The notes below the pieces were generated by a model that ran no database searches, was not told where the DNA came from, and saw nothing but the letters and a program-made list of their open reading frames with translations. A DNA stretch of 64,000 bases, taken from Pararhodobacter aggregans (lineage in GTDB: Bacteria > Pseudomonadota > Alphaproteobacteria > Rhodobacterales > Rhodobacteraceae). The first letter of the stretch is position 1. Every line of letters begins with the position of its first letter. This document shows positions 48,643 through 56,943 of this stretch, piece after piece. Location: positions 1 to 64,000 of the forward strand of contig NZ_QDDR01000018.1 in the NCBI RefSeq assembly GCF_003075525.1, given 5' to 3'. The position numbers were made by a program, and so were the translations under genes.

Positions 48643-50364
48643 ATGAGCAAAGCGTCAGGGGGCGCGCTGGGGTTCTTGCACAAGAGCCACATCGTCGCCG
48701 AACCGGGATACAACCGCTGGCGGGTGCCGCCCGCCTCCATCGCCATCCATCTGTGCATCGGATCGGTCTATGCCTGGTCGGTGTTCAACCCGCCGCTGAC
48801 GCGGGAACTGGGCGTCGTCGCCTCCTCGGCCGAGGACTGGAGCCTCAGCTCGGTCGTCTGGATCTTCTCGGTCGCCATTGTCTTCCTGGGCCTCGCCGCC
48901 GCCTTCGCCGGCAAGTGGCTGGAAGAGGTCGGTCCCCGCATGGTCGGTGTCGTCGCCGCGATCCTCTGGGGCGGCGGGTTCATCATCGGCTCGTTCGGGA
49001 TCTCGACCCATCAACTCTGGCTGCTCTACCTCGGCTACGGGGTGCTGGGCGGCTGCGGGCTTGGGCTGGGCTATGTCTCGCCGGTCTCCACGCTGATCCG
49101 CTGGTTCCCCGACCGCCGCGGCATGGCCACCGGCATGGCCATCATGGGCTTCGGCGGCGGCGCGATGATCGCCACGCCGGTCAAGGGCTGGCTGCTGGAG
49201 ATGTTCCAGACGGCGCCCGATTTCCTCGGCGCGCAGGATGCCGTCGCCACCATCGTCGAGAACGGCCGCGTCTTCGCTGAAACCGCCGCCGGCCGGGTCG
49301 AGGTGGTGATCGCCACCGCCGCCCAGGCCGCGCCCTTCGGCGGCGAGGCGGGCGTCTATGTCATCGGTACCGGCAACACCGGCGCTGCGGGCACCTTCAT
49401 GACGCTGGGCGTGGTCTATTTCATCGTCATGATCCTGGCCGCCTTCCAGTACCGCGTGCCCGCGCCCAACTGGAAACCGGCGGGATGGGAGCCCAAGCCC
49501 GTCGCCTCGGGTATGGTCTCGCAGAACCACGTCCATATCGACCAGGCGCTGAAGACGCCGCAATTCTGGCAGCTGTGGATCATGCTGTGCTTCAACGTGA
49601 CCGCCGGGATCGGCGTGATCGGCGTGGCCAAGACCATGATGTCCGAGATCTTCGGTTCGGTGATGCCGCTGATCGTGACCGCCGCCTTTGCCTCGACCTA
49701 TGTGTTCATGATCTCGGTCTTCAACATGGTGGGGCGGTTCTTCTGGGCCTCGACCTCGGATTACATCGGGCGCAAGGCCACCTATACCTGTTTCTTCGCG
49801 CTGGGGACGCTGCTTTATCTCTCGATCCCCTATTTCGCGAGCGCGGTGGCCACCAACCCGGCGATCATCTATCTGGTCGGCTTCTACATCGCGACGATGA
49901 TTATCTTCTCGATGTACGGCGGCGGCTTCGCCACGATCCCGGCCTATCTGGCCGATATGTTCGGCACCATGCATGTGGGCGGCATCCACGGGCGCCTGCT
50001 GACCGCCTGGTCGCTGGCCGGGGTGCTGGGGCCGCTGGCCATCACCTCGCTGCGCGAGATGTCCGTCAACAGCGCGATCCGCGACCTCGCCTCGCGCGTC
50101 GATGCGGCGTCCTTTGCCGAGCGGTTCGGCGCGCCGCTGGCCCAGCTCGACCAGCTGGTCGCGGCGCGGACGGTGACCATCGCCCGGCTGATGGAGATTG
50201 CGCCCGCAGGGACCATCGACCCGACGCCCTCGCTCTACAACACAACGATGTATTGCATGGCGGCGCTGCTGGTGGTGGGCTTCATCGCCAACATGATGAT
50301 GCGGCCGGTGAAGGAGCACCATCACCACGACGCGCCTGCGGCCGCCCGAGTTCCGGGCGAATAA
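48643..50364 (+). CDS. OFA-family MFS transporter (oxalate/formate antiporter-like)
   Basis: A 573-aa, 12-TM MFS protein of the OFA group. TM1 has IHLCIGSVYAWSVFNPPL, typical of OFA proteins; the loop SPVSTLIRWFPDRRGMATGM is also characteristic. There is an insert near residues 190-240 and a His-rich C-terminus. Exchanges or imports small carboxylates across the inner membrane; the substrate is unknown. A GGGAGG site precedes the start at 48643. Tandem operators and the upstream two-component pair suggest induction by its substrate. Confidence 0.87.
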   Translation: MSKASGGALGFLHKSHIVAEPGYNRWRVPPASIAIHLCIGSVYAWSVFNPPLTRELGVVASSAEDWSLSSVVWIFSVAIVFLGLAAAFAGKWLEEVGPRMVGVVAAILWGGGFIIGSFGISTHQLWLLYLGYGVLGGCGLGLGYVSPVSTLIRWFPDRRGMATGMAIMGFGGGAMIATPVKGWLLEMFQTAPDFLGAQDAVATIVENGRVFAETAAGRVEVVIATAAQAAPFGGEAGVYVIGTGNTGAAGTFMTLGVVYFIVMILAAFQYRVPAPNWKPAGWEPKPVASGMVSQNHVHIDQALKTPQFWQLWIMLCFNVTAGIGVIGVAKTMMSEIFGSVMPLIVTAAFASTYVFMISVFNMVGRFFWASTSDYIGRKATYTCFFALGTLLYLSIPYFASAVATNPAIIYLVGFYIATMIIFSMYGGGFATIPAYLADMFGTMHVGGIHGRLLTAWSLAGVLGPLAITSLREMSVNSAIRDLASRVDAASFAERFGAPLAQLDQLVAARTVTIARLMEIAPAGTIDPTPSLYNTTMYCMAALLVVGFIANMMMRPVKEHHHHDAPAAARVPGE

Positions 50365-50396
50365 CCCGGGCGGACAGTCCCAACCGCTGTCCGGCG

Positions 50397-50420
50397 AACG
50401 GCCCCCTCACGGGGGCCGTT
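50397..50420. terminator. Bidirectional terminator hairpin
   Basis: A perfect 10-bp stem, AACGGCCCCC / GGGGGCCGTT, with a TCAC loop, followed by TTCTGCTTT. It lies between the convergent OFA transporter and class V aminotransferase genes. Confidence 0.88.
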
Positions 50421-50427
50421 TCTGCTT

Positions 50428-51843
50428 TCAGCCGACCCGGGCGAGGGGGGCGGGGGCCAGGAACCGCGCAGGGTCCCGGGCGATCTGTGCGATGGCGTCG
50501 AGGATCAGATCGGCCTTCCCGTCGGTCATCAGCGCGCTCAGGTTGAAGCGGGTGAAACCGGGCCGGGCGGTGTCGTCGCCCGCCTGGATGCGCCGGCGGA
50601 TCTGGTCGCTTTCCGCCTGATCGATGCCGAACAGCCGGTGCCCATAGGGGCCGGCGCAGGCACAACCGCTGCGGGTCTGGATGCCGAAATGATCGGACAG
50701 CGCCCGTGTGATCTGCTGATGCCGGTCGCGCCCCTCCAGCCAGAACGAGAAGAAGGGCAGGGCGGGCGCCGAGGTGCCCTTGCCCGCGTAATGGAAGCCG
50801 GGCAGCGCGTCGAAGGCTGCCACCGCCCGGGCCCGCAGCGCGGCGTGGCGGGCGTCCAGCCAGTCCTGGCCCATCGCCTCCTTCACCGTGACGGCGAGCG
50901 CCGCGCGGATGTCGCCCAGGACGTTGGGCGTGCCCGCTTCCTCGCGCGTCTCCAGCGAGGCGCTGTAATCGTGTCCCCATTCCGAGACATAGGTTACCGT
51001 GCCGCCGCCCGGCCAGACCGGGGTATCGCGCCGCGCGGCGTCTTTGCTGAGGATCAGCACGCCCGAGGCGCCCGGTCCGCCGATGAACTTGTGGGGTGAA
51101 AAGACGATGGCGTCCTTCTCGTGGTCGGTGCCCGCGTCCATCGACATGGCGATATAGGGGGCGCCGCCCGCGTAGTCCCAGACCGCCAGCGCCCCGTGGC
51201 GCTTCAGGATGCGCGTCACGGCCACCGTATCGGTCAGGATGCCGCTGACGTTCGACGCGGCGGAAAAGGCGCCGATCACTGGCCGGCCTTTGGCCGCTTT
51301 GAGTTCCGATTCCAGTGTGCTCAGGCACGGGCCGCCGGTCGCCGGATCCTCGGGGATCTCGCGCAGCTCGGCGCCGGATTCGCGCCAGGGCAGGATGTTG
51401 GAATGATGCTCGTAAGGCCCGATCAGCACCAGCGGCCGCCGCCCCGCCGCCACGTCCTGCGGTACGCCCAGCAACGCGACCAGCCGGTTCAGCCCCGCCG
51501 TGGCGCCCGAGCCCGCGAAGATCGTGGCGAAGCGCGGGTCCGCGCCGCAATGCCGGGCGATCACCGCTCGCGCCTCGCGCCGCAGACGCGTGACGAAGGC
51601 GCCGCAATGCGAGCCCTCGGTATGGCTGTTGGCATAGAAGGGCAGCACTTCTTCCAGCACTGTCGTTTCCACCTGACGCAGCGCCCGGCCCGAGGCGACG
51701 TAATCGGCGTAGATCAGCGGGCGCGGCCCGAAAGGCCCGTCGATGACCTGCCCGTCGCCGATCAGCCCCTGTCGCAGACGCTGGAGGCAATCGGGGCCGT
51801 CGAGCTGGTTGCGGAAACGGTCGAAGAAAGGGGTCTCGGGCAT
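50428..51843 (-). CDS. Class V aminotransferase-fold PLP enzyme
   Basis: A 471-aa PLP enzyme of the class V / cysteine desulfurase-like group. It has an extended N-terminus (LIYADYVASGRALRQVE), FAGSGATAGLNRLVALLG for phosphate binding, VWDYAGGAPYIAM for the PLP Asp, and the Schiff-base lysine in IVFSPHKFIGGPGASG. The C-terminal RSGCACAGPYGHRLFG has cysteines near the desulfurase loop position, so a selenocysteine lyase- or desulfurase-like reaction is possible. It is divergent from the lrp gene, which probably controls it. Confidence 0.83.
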   Translation of the reverse strand: MPETPFFDRFRNQLDGPDCLQRLRQGLIGDGQVIDGPFGPRPLIYADYVASGRALRQVETTVLEEVLPFYANSHTEGSHCGAFVTRLRREARAVIARHCGADPRFATIFAGSGATAGLNRLVALLGVPQDVAAGRRPLVLIGPYEHHSNILPWRESGAELREIPEDPATGGPCLSTLESELKAAKGRPVIGAFSAASNVSGILTDTVAVTRILKRHGALAVWDYAGGAPYIAMSMDAGTDHEKDAIVFSPHKFIGGPGASGVLILSKDAARRDTPVWPGGGTVTYVSEWGHDYSASLETREEAGTPNVLGDIRAALAVTVKEAMGQDWLDARHAALRARAVAAFDALPGFHYAGKGTSAPALPFFSFWLEGRDRHQQITRALSDHFGIQTRSGCACAGPYGHRLFGIDQAESDQIRRRIQAGDDTARPGFTRFNLSALMTDGKADLILDAIAQIARDPARFLAPAPLARVG

Positions 51844-51932
51844 GGGGGCTCCTGTCGTTGGGCAAAGGCTACCCAAGCTGGACACAAAAAATTTCATCGA
51901 ACTTTGTCCGGCCTTCGGCTATTTTCGATCAC

Positions 51933-52403
51933 ATGAACGATGAAGCCCCAAAATTGGACGAGATTGATCGCCGTATCCTGCGCGCGCTGCAACGGGACGC
52001 ATCCCAGCCGCAGCGTGCGCTGGCCGAGGCCGTGGGCCTCAGCCAGAACGCCTGCTGGCGGCGGCTCAACCGCTTGCAGGCCGAGGGGGTCATCAAGGGT
52101 CAGACAATCCGGCTGGATGCGGCCGAGCTGGGCCTGCCCTTGACCGTCTTCATGATGATCCGTACCCGCAACCACTCCCGCCCGTGGCTGGAAACCTTCC
52201 GGCGCGAGGTTCTGGCGATCCCGCAGGTGATCGACATGTACCGGATCGCCGGGGAATACGATTACATCCTCAAGGTCGTGGCCGCCGACATGAACGGGTT
52301 CGATCAGGTCTATCAGCGGCTGATCGCCCGGCTGGAGCTGGAGAATGTGACGTCGCTTATCACCATGGAATCGATTGCCGCCGGGCGCGACATTCCGATC
52401 TGA
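51933..52403 (+). CDS. Lrp/AsnC-family transcriptional regulator
   Basis: A 156-aa Lrp protein. HTH: LDEIDRRILRALQRDASQ followed by LAEAVGLSQNACWRRLNRLQ; C-terminal RAM effector domain (VIDMYRIAGEYDYILKVVAAD). It starts at 51933. The 89-bp gap to the divergent aminotransferase gene has an imperfect inverted element, GGACACAAA (51880-51888) and TTTGTCC (51903-51909), and a run of A/T; either could be its site. Probably senses an amino acid handled by the neighbouring enzyme. Confidence 0.87.
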   Translation: MNDEAPKLDEIDRRILRALQRDASQPQRALAEAVGLSQNACWRRLNRLQAEGVIKGQTIRLDAAELGLPLTVFMMIRTRNHSRPWLETFRREVLAIPQVIDMYRIAGEYDYILKVVAADMNGFDQVYQRLIARLELENVTSLITMESIAAGRDIPI

Positions 52404-52409
52404 CGGGGA

Positions 52410-53012
52410 TCAAAGGCCGAGGTCGCGCGCCATGGCGTGCGAGGCTCTGGCGTGGTCCGGGTCCGTCAGATCGACCGAAAGCCGGGGCCCGGTGCCGCCC
52501 TGCCTGTGCGGCGCGGCGATGGCCCCGGTGTCGCGGACAATCCCGTCAACCGGGCGGGTGAAACCCCAGCCCGGCACGCCCGGCCCGGCGATGCCGAGGC
52601 GCGAGGCGTTGTCCCGCCGGACCCGGCCAAAGGCGCCGCCGTCCTCCGGCCCCGGGTGCAGCCCGATCCCGCGCAGGAAGGCGGGTTCGGCCAGCCGTGT
52701 CTCCGGGCCGAACCCGCGCTCGCCCTCGGGCCAGCGCCAGTCGGCCACGCCGCTCAGCCGCATGCCGTTGCCGTCCAGCACCGCGAGGGCGAGGGACCAC
52801 CGCAGCAATCCCGCCGTTGCCGCCCTCAGCCGCATCGGGACCGGGCCTTGCCCGTCATCGCCCGGCCAATGCAGCACCGGCGCATGGGTAATCACCACCA
52901 GCGCCGCGCCGAAGCCCTGCCGCGACAGCATCTGCCGCAGGCTCTCGCCCAGCGGGAAATAGCCGTCGATGATATCCTCGAAGAAATGCCCGGCGACGAG
53001 AAGATCGGCCAT
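52410..53012 (-). CDS. Protein of unknown function downstream of the GS-like ligase
   Basis: A 200-aa protein with no cysteine and no family I recognise. The N-terminus is hydrophobic-patterned (LLVAGHFFEDIIDGYFPL; FGAALVVITHAPVLHW) and the rest is glycine- and arginine-rich, with two Trp-containing repeats (GVADWRWPEGERGFG). It starts 7 nt after the GS-like gene stop on the same strand, so it belongs to that operon. Coding is supported by position and codon use. A hydrolase or partner for the gamma-glutamyl product is a guess. Confidence 0.6.
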   Translation of the reverse strand: MADLLVAGHFFEDIIDGYFPLGESLRQMLSRQGFGAALVVITHAPVLHWPGDDGQGPVPMRLRAATAGLLRWSLALAVLDGNGMRLSGVADWRWPEGERGFGPETRLAEPAFLRGIGLHPGPEDGGAFGRVRRDNASRLGIAGPGVPGWGFTRPVDGIVRDTGAIAAPHRQGGTGPRLSVDLTDPDHARASHAMARDLGL

Positions 53013-53019
53013 GCGCGCC

Positions 53020-54468
53020 TCAGAACAGGGTGAAATACTCGGCCTGTTCCCATTCCGAGACGGTCGCCAGATACCGGCCCCATTCCGCCCGCTTCAGATG
53101 CGCGAGGTAGCGGACGAAATCCGGCCCCAGCGCCTGCGCATAGAGGGGGGAGGCCTCGAACGCCTGAATGGCCGCGTCCAGTGTGGCGGGCAGGCTCGCC
53201 TGATCCTCGGCATAGGGCGTCAGCGTCGGCGGCGGGGGCGTGGCGCCACGGGTCAGCCCATCCAGCCCGGACAGGATCTGCCCGGCCAGCGCGTAATAGG
53301 GATTGGCGGCGGTGTCGGCGACGCGGTTCTCGATCCGGGATGCCGGATCACCGGCATAGAGCAGCGCACGAAGCATGGCGCCGCGGTTGTCGGTGCCCCA
53401 TTGCACGCGGTTCGGGGCCAGCTGGAAGGCACTGAACCGCTTGTAGCCGTTGACCGTGGGATTGGTCAGCAGGCAGGTGGCGGGTGCGTGCTCCAGAAGC
53501 CCGGCGATCCAGGCGCCCGCCTCGGCCGTCGGTTCGCCATCGACCGAAGGGGTGAAGACGTTGCGCCCGGTCTGCCGCGAGACCAGCGATTGATGGATGT
53601 GCCAGCCATTGGCCACCGCATTCGCCACCCGGGGCTTCGGCATGAAACTCGCGTGCAGGCCCTGCCGCTGGCAGATGTCCTTGACCATCATGCGGAACAG
53701 GACGAAGCGGTCGGCCTGGGTCAGCGGGTCCGAAGCGTCGAAGGTGAATTCGAACTGCGACGGCCCCATCTCGATCTCCATCGAGCGGGGGGCGAGGCCC
53801 ATCGCCTCGGCCGCGCGGCGGATCTCGTCGAGCAGGGGCTCGACAGCGCCATAGCGGGTTTCGGTGAGGAAGGCCCAGCCCTGCGTGGTGTTGCGGGTGG
53901 TGATCGCGGCGGGGGGCATGGTGGCCTGATCGTGTGAAAGGCCGTCATCCTCGATGGCGAAGACCTGAAACTCCACCTCCAGCCCCATCACCGCGTCATG
54001 GCCAGTGCGCGCGAGCGCCTCCATCGCCCGGCGCAGCACGCCGCGCGGCGAGACCGAGACGTGCTGGCCCGAGCGATAGGCCAGATCGCAAAGGATCAGC
54101 GCGGAATGCGGCGACCAGGGCAGGGGGGTGAAGGTGGCGACATCCGGCACCAGCAGCAGATCGCCCGCCCCCGCCAGCGACACGCCGTCCAGCGTCAGCC
54201 CGTCCTTCCAGACGTCGAACACCGTCCGATGCGCCGTGTCCTTGAGGATCAGCGTCGACGGCACCGACAGCCCCGAGGCCAGTGCCGAGCCCAGTGTCCG
54301 CGCCGCGATGGCCTTGCCGCGCAGGATGCCGTGCTGGTCGGCAAACAGCAGGCGCACCGTCTCAAACCCCTCGGCCATCACCCGCGCGACCAGTTCGACC
54401 CCGGCCTGTGCCTGATCCTCGCTCAGCAAGCCGCGCTCGAAGAGTGCTCCCTTGATCGCCCCGTCCAT
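53020..54468 (-). CDS. Glutamine-synthetase-like gamma-glutamyl ligase
   Basis: A 482-aa GS-family enzyme. N-terminal beta-grasp part (VRLLFADQHGILRGKAIAA), metal-ligand Glu pair in MGLEVEFQVF, ATP region SMEIEMGPSQFEFTFDASD, the conserved HIHQSL segment, and FSAFQLAPNRVQWGTDNRGA. Members outside true GlnA join glutamate to amines, as in aniline or isopropylamine pathways. Adenylylation Tyr sites are not evident. It starts 2 nt after the Rieske-less oxygenase stop, an order like that of gamma-glutamylanilide systems. Likely role: activate an amine before oxygenation. Confidence 0.84.
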   Translation of the reverse strand: MDGAIKGALFERGLLSEDQAQAGVELVARVMAEGFETVRLLFADQHGILRGKAIAARTLGSALASGLSVPSTLILKDTAHRTVFDVWKDGLTLDGVSLAGAGDLLLVPDVATFTPLPWSPHSALILCDLAYRSGQHVSVSPRGVLRRAMEALARTGHDAVMGLEVEFQVFAIEDDGLSHDQATMPPAAITTRNTTQGWAFLTETRYGAVEPLLDEIRRAAEAMGLAPRSMEIEMGPSQFEFTFDASDPLTQADRFVLFRMMVKDICQRQGLHASFMPKPRVANAVANGWHIHQSLVSRQTGRNVFTPSVDGEPTAEAGAWIAGLLEHAPATCLLTNPTVNGYKRFSAFQLAPNRVQWGTDNRGAMLRALLYAGDPASRIENRVADTAANPYYALAGQILSGLDGLTRGATPPPPTLTPYAEDQASLPATLDAAIQAFEASPLYAQALGPDFVRYLAHLKRAEWGRYLATVSEWEQAEYFTLF

Positions 54469-54470
54469 GC

Positions 54471-55691
54471 TCACACCGTCGCGTCCCAGGGACAGGCCGC
54501 CCGCCGCGCCAGATCGGCCGCCCGGCTCACCGCCTGCCAGTCGGCAGTTTCGGCAATCGCGTCGTTGGACAAGGGCCCGAGGATCCCTGCGGCGCCCGCG
54601 CCATGCATCGGCAGCGCCGCCCGGTCGCCCTGTTCCAGCGCGTCCATCATCCGCCGCAGCATCCGCCGGTAGCGGATGATCGCCACGTCCGAGCGGCCGA
54701 GGTGTTCCTGCGTGCGGTCCTGGATCCGGCCCATCCCCTCGACCGCCCATTGGTCGTGGACGTTGATGTCCAGCCCCATGCCGGTATAGGTCAGCGCCGC
54801 CTGCTCGGCCGGGTCGTAATGGTAATCGTTGCGGCGGTTCTTCAGCGGTGCGTAATCGGGCAGGCGGTGTTCCTTCAACCGCTGGGCGCGCATCAAGTCC
54901 TTGTTCACCGGCTTGTCGAAGCTGGTGAAGACGGTGACCCAATAGCAGGTCTGATCGTCGACCGGGACGTGCCATTGGGTGATGGTCATCTCGCGCGACA
55001 TGGGGATGCAGATCGCCTCGGGGAAGATCTGGTTGGTGACGCGGACATGGGTATGGCCGTTCTCCATATGGCGCAGCGCGGTGATCTTCAGCCCGTAGTC
55101 GGTTTCGTCCACCTTGATCTCGGGGCGCGGATAGTCGCGCAGCAGCTTGGTCATTGGGATCTCGGTCGCGCCGGCCTTGTCGCGGAACTGCTTGCCATAG
55201 CTGTCGGCCGGATCCTCGTCCTCCAGAAAGCGGTGCAGGAACGAGGCATGGGCCGGGTCGATGCCGATCTCCAAAGCCTGCAGCCAGTTGCACTCCCACA
55301 GGCCCTTGAAGGCGAAGACATGGGTGTCGGGCGCGCGGAAGCAGTCGAAGGCGGGGAAGGGCGGCGGGGCGCCATCGCCGAGATAGGCGAAGACCAGCCC
55401 GGCGCGGGTCTCGGTCGGATAGACCGGGCCGGTGGGGTCGATCTGGATCGCGTCGGAGGCCGGGTAATGCGTCGGCGCCTCCTCCGGCGAGGCGACGCGG
55501 GTCGCCAGTTCCAGCCCCTGCGCGCCCTGCTGCAGCACCAGCCGCTCGCCCAGCAGGTTCACCGGCACCAGCGGGCCATGCGCCAATTCATCGACCAGAG
55601 CGGCGGGTTGCCAGTATTGCCGCAGCACGGCGCCCGCCGGAGTGCCGGGGGCGATGCGGGTGATGCGGTCATTGAGGTGCTGGCTGATCAT
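54471..55691 (-). CDS. Rieske-type oxygenase catalytic protein lacking the Rieske cluster
   Basis: A 406-aa protein of the phthalate-dioxygenase family. The N-terminal family pattern (GTPAGAVLRQYWQPAAL; VPVNLLGERLVL) is kept, but the C-x-H and C-x2-H cluster motifs are absent; only two Cys occur in the first 135 residues and neither fits. The iron site is intact: D145, H148, H153 in IGIDPAHASFLH, and the C-terminal QDRTQEHLGRSD is normal. The cluster is probably supplied by the separate Rieske protein encoded just upstream (55688-56089, ATGA overlap). A precedent is NdmC of caffeine demethylation, which relies on a Rieske domain in NdmD. Confidence 0.85.
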   Translation of the reverse strand: MISQHLNDRITRIAPGTPAGAVLRQYWQPAALVDELAHGPLVPVNLLGERLVLQQGAQGLELATRVASPEEAPTHYPASDAIQIDPTGPVYPTETRAGLVFAYLGDGAPPPFPAFDCFRAPDTHVFAFKGLWECNWLQALEIGIDPAHASFLHRFLEDEDPADSYGKQFRDKAGATEIPMTKLLRDYPRPEIKVDETDYGLKITALRHMENGHTHVRVTNQIFPEAICIPMSREMTITQWHVPVDDQTCYWVTVFTSFDKPVNKDLMRAQRLKEHRLPDYAPLKNRRNDYHYDPAEQAALTYTGMGLDINVHDQWAVEGMGRIQDRTQEHLGRSDVAIIRYRRMLRRMMDALEQGDRAALPMHGAGAAGILGPLSNDAIAETADWQAVSRAADLARRAACPWDATV

Positions 55692-56089
55692 GCTTCTGTC
55701 TCCGCTGCGGCTGCCTGTTCCAGTTCCACCCCGACCTGCGCCCAAATCGCGCCATCCACTTCGCGGACCGGCACCATCGGGATGCGGATCTGCTCGTGCA
55801 TGCGGGACCCCTCGGGTTCCGCTGGTTGTTCGACGCATTGCCCGGTCCGGTTGAAATGCCAGCCGTGGAACGGGCAGCGCAGCCCGTTGTCCTCCAGCCG
55901 ACCATAGCACAGGTCGGCGCCGCGATGCGGGCAATGACGGCCGATCAGGCCCAGCTGCCCCTCGTCGTCGCGAAACAGGACCAGACGCCGGCCGGCCAGC
56001 GTCACCGGGATCAGCGGACGGGGGCGGTTCAGATCGGCCAAGGTGGCGATCTGGACCCAGCCCTTGGCTTGTGGCGTTGCGGCGGTCAT
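55688..56089 (-). CDS. Stand-alone Rieske [2Fe-2S] protein
   Basis: A 133-aa protein consisting of one Rieske domain: C53-P-H55 and C72-P-F-H75, with the typical GLRCPFHGWHFNRTGQC. Its sequence resembles the N-terminal domain of phthalate-family oxygenases more than that of ferredoxins such as MocE. It is first gene in the operon with the cluster-less oxygenase and the GS-like ligase. The start at 56089 is preceded by GGGAGC. I infer that the two proteins act together as one split oxygenase; a free electron carrier is the alternative. Confidence 0.87.
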   Translation of the reverse strand: MTAATPQAKGWVQIATLADLNRPRPLIPVTLAGRRLVLFRDDEGQLGLIGRHCPHRGADLCYGRLEDNGLRCPFHGWHFNRTGQCVEQPAEPEGSRMHEQIRIPMVPVREVDGAIWAQVGVELEQAAAAETEA

Positions 56090-56113
56090 CGGCTCGGGCT
56101 CCCCTTGCGAATG

Positions 56114-56128
56114 GTGCGATAATCGCAC
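56114..56128. promoter_or_regulatory. IclR operator candidate, GTGCGATAATCGCAC
   Basis: A perfect 15-bp palindrome (7-bp arms, one central A) in the 86-bp gap between the divergent split-oxygenase operon and iclR. IclR proteins bind similar short palindromes. Confidence 0.75.
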
Positions 56129-56175
56129 ATAGTGGGCGATATGTGAACTTTGCCAGAGCGCGGGAGACCTGTCAA

Positions 56176-56937
56176 ATGAGTGATCGCGATTTCGCCCAGA
56201 CCCTCGCCAAGGGGCTGGAGGTTCTGGCTTGTTTCGAGAGCGGCGCGCTTTGCCTGACCCTGCCCGAGATCACCCGCCGTTCGGGTCTGGACCGGGCGGT
56301 GGTGCGGCGGCTCTGCCTGACGCTGGTACGCTGCGGCTATCTGGAAGAGGGCGAGGGCGGTCTGCGCCTCGCGCCCCGGGTGCTGACGCTGGCGGGTGGG
56401 TTTCTGGGCGGCTTGCAGGTCGGCCGGGTGGTGCAGCCCGTCCTGCGCCACGCGGCCGAGGAGTTGGACATGGAGGTCGCGCTCGCCACCCGCGATCGGC
56501 TGCACGCGGTCTATGTCGATCGCGCCGCCCCGGCCTCGGCCCGGGTGACGCTGGGTTTCGGGATCGGCAGCGCGCTGCCGCTTCTGCACACGGCGGTCGG
56601 GCGGATGCTGCTGGCGCGCTCGGGCCCGGAGGTTCTGGAACAGGCCCTCGCCGCCCGGCCCGCGACCCGCTACACCGAGGCGACCGAGCTTGACCCCGCG
56701 CGGCTGCGCGCCGCCGTCGAGGCCGCGCGCGAACAGGGCTTTGCCTTTGCCCGCGACGAGTTCGAACTGGGCGCGGCCGGGGTGGCGGTGCCGTTGGGCG
56801 GGCTGGGGCAGGTGCCCTTCGTGCTGGCGACGACGGCCTCGGTCAACGCCTTCGACGAGCCGGGGAGGCTGGAGCGGGTGCTGGATGTGCTGCGGCGGAG
56901 CGCGCTGGCCATCGGCCGGATCGGCGCCCCGCGCTGA
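56176..56937 (+). CDS. IclR-family transcriptional regulator
   Basis: A 253-aa IclR protein. HTH at about 8-65 (LTLPEITRRSGLDRAVVRRL) and C-terminal GAF-like effector domain with EELDMEVALATRDRLHAVYVD, LPLLHTAVGRMLLA and FARDEFELGAAGVAVPLG. The start at 56176 is preceded by GAGACC. It is divergent from the Rieske/GS operon and shares a perfect palindrome with it, so it is the likely regulator. It converges with iorB. Confidence 0.88.
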   Translation: MSDRDFAQTLAKGLEVLACFESGALCLTLPEITRRSGLDRAVVRRLCLTLVRCGYLEEGEGGLRLAPRVLTLAGGFLGGLQVGRVVQPVLRHAAEELDMEVALATRDRLHAVYVDRAAPASARVTLGFGIGSALPLLHTAVGRMLLARSGPEVLEQALAARPATRYTEATELDPARLRAAVEAAREQGFAFARDEFELGAAGVAVPLGGLGQVPFVLATTASVNAFDEPGRLERVLDVLRRSALAIGRIGAPR

Positions 56938-56943
56938 GCGGCC

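Noticed and set aside
54469-55299. A long N-terminal extension of the GS-like frame
   Set aside because: It lies over the Rieske-less oxygenase gene; the GS fold starts at 54468.
54471-56089. A frameshifted single Rieske oxygenase gene
   Set aside because: The large protein has its own complete family N-terminus, and the small one has a full Rieske domain with its own tail; the ATGA overlap looks like two genes. A read check is still worthwhile.
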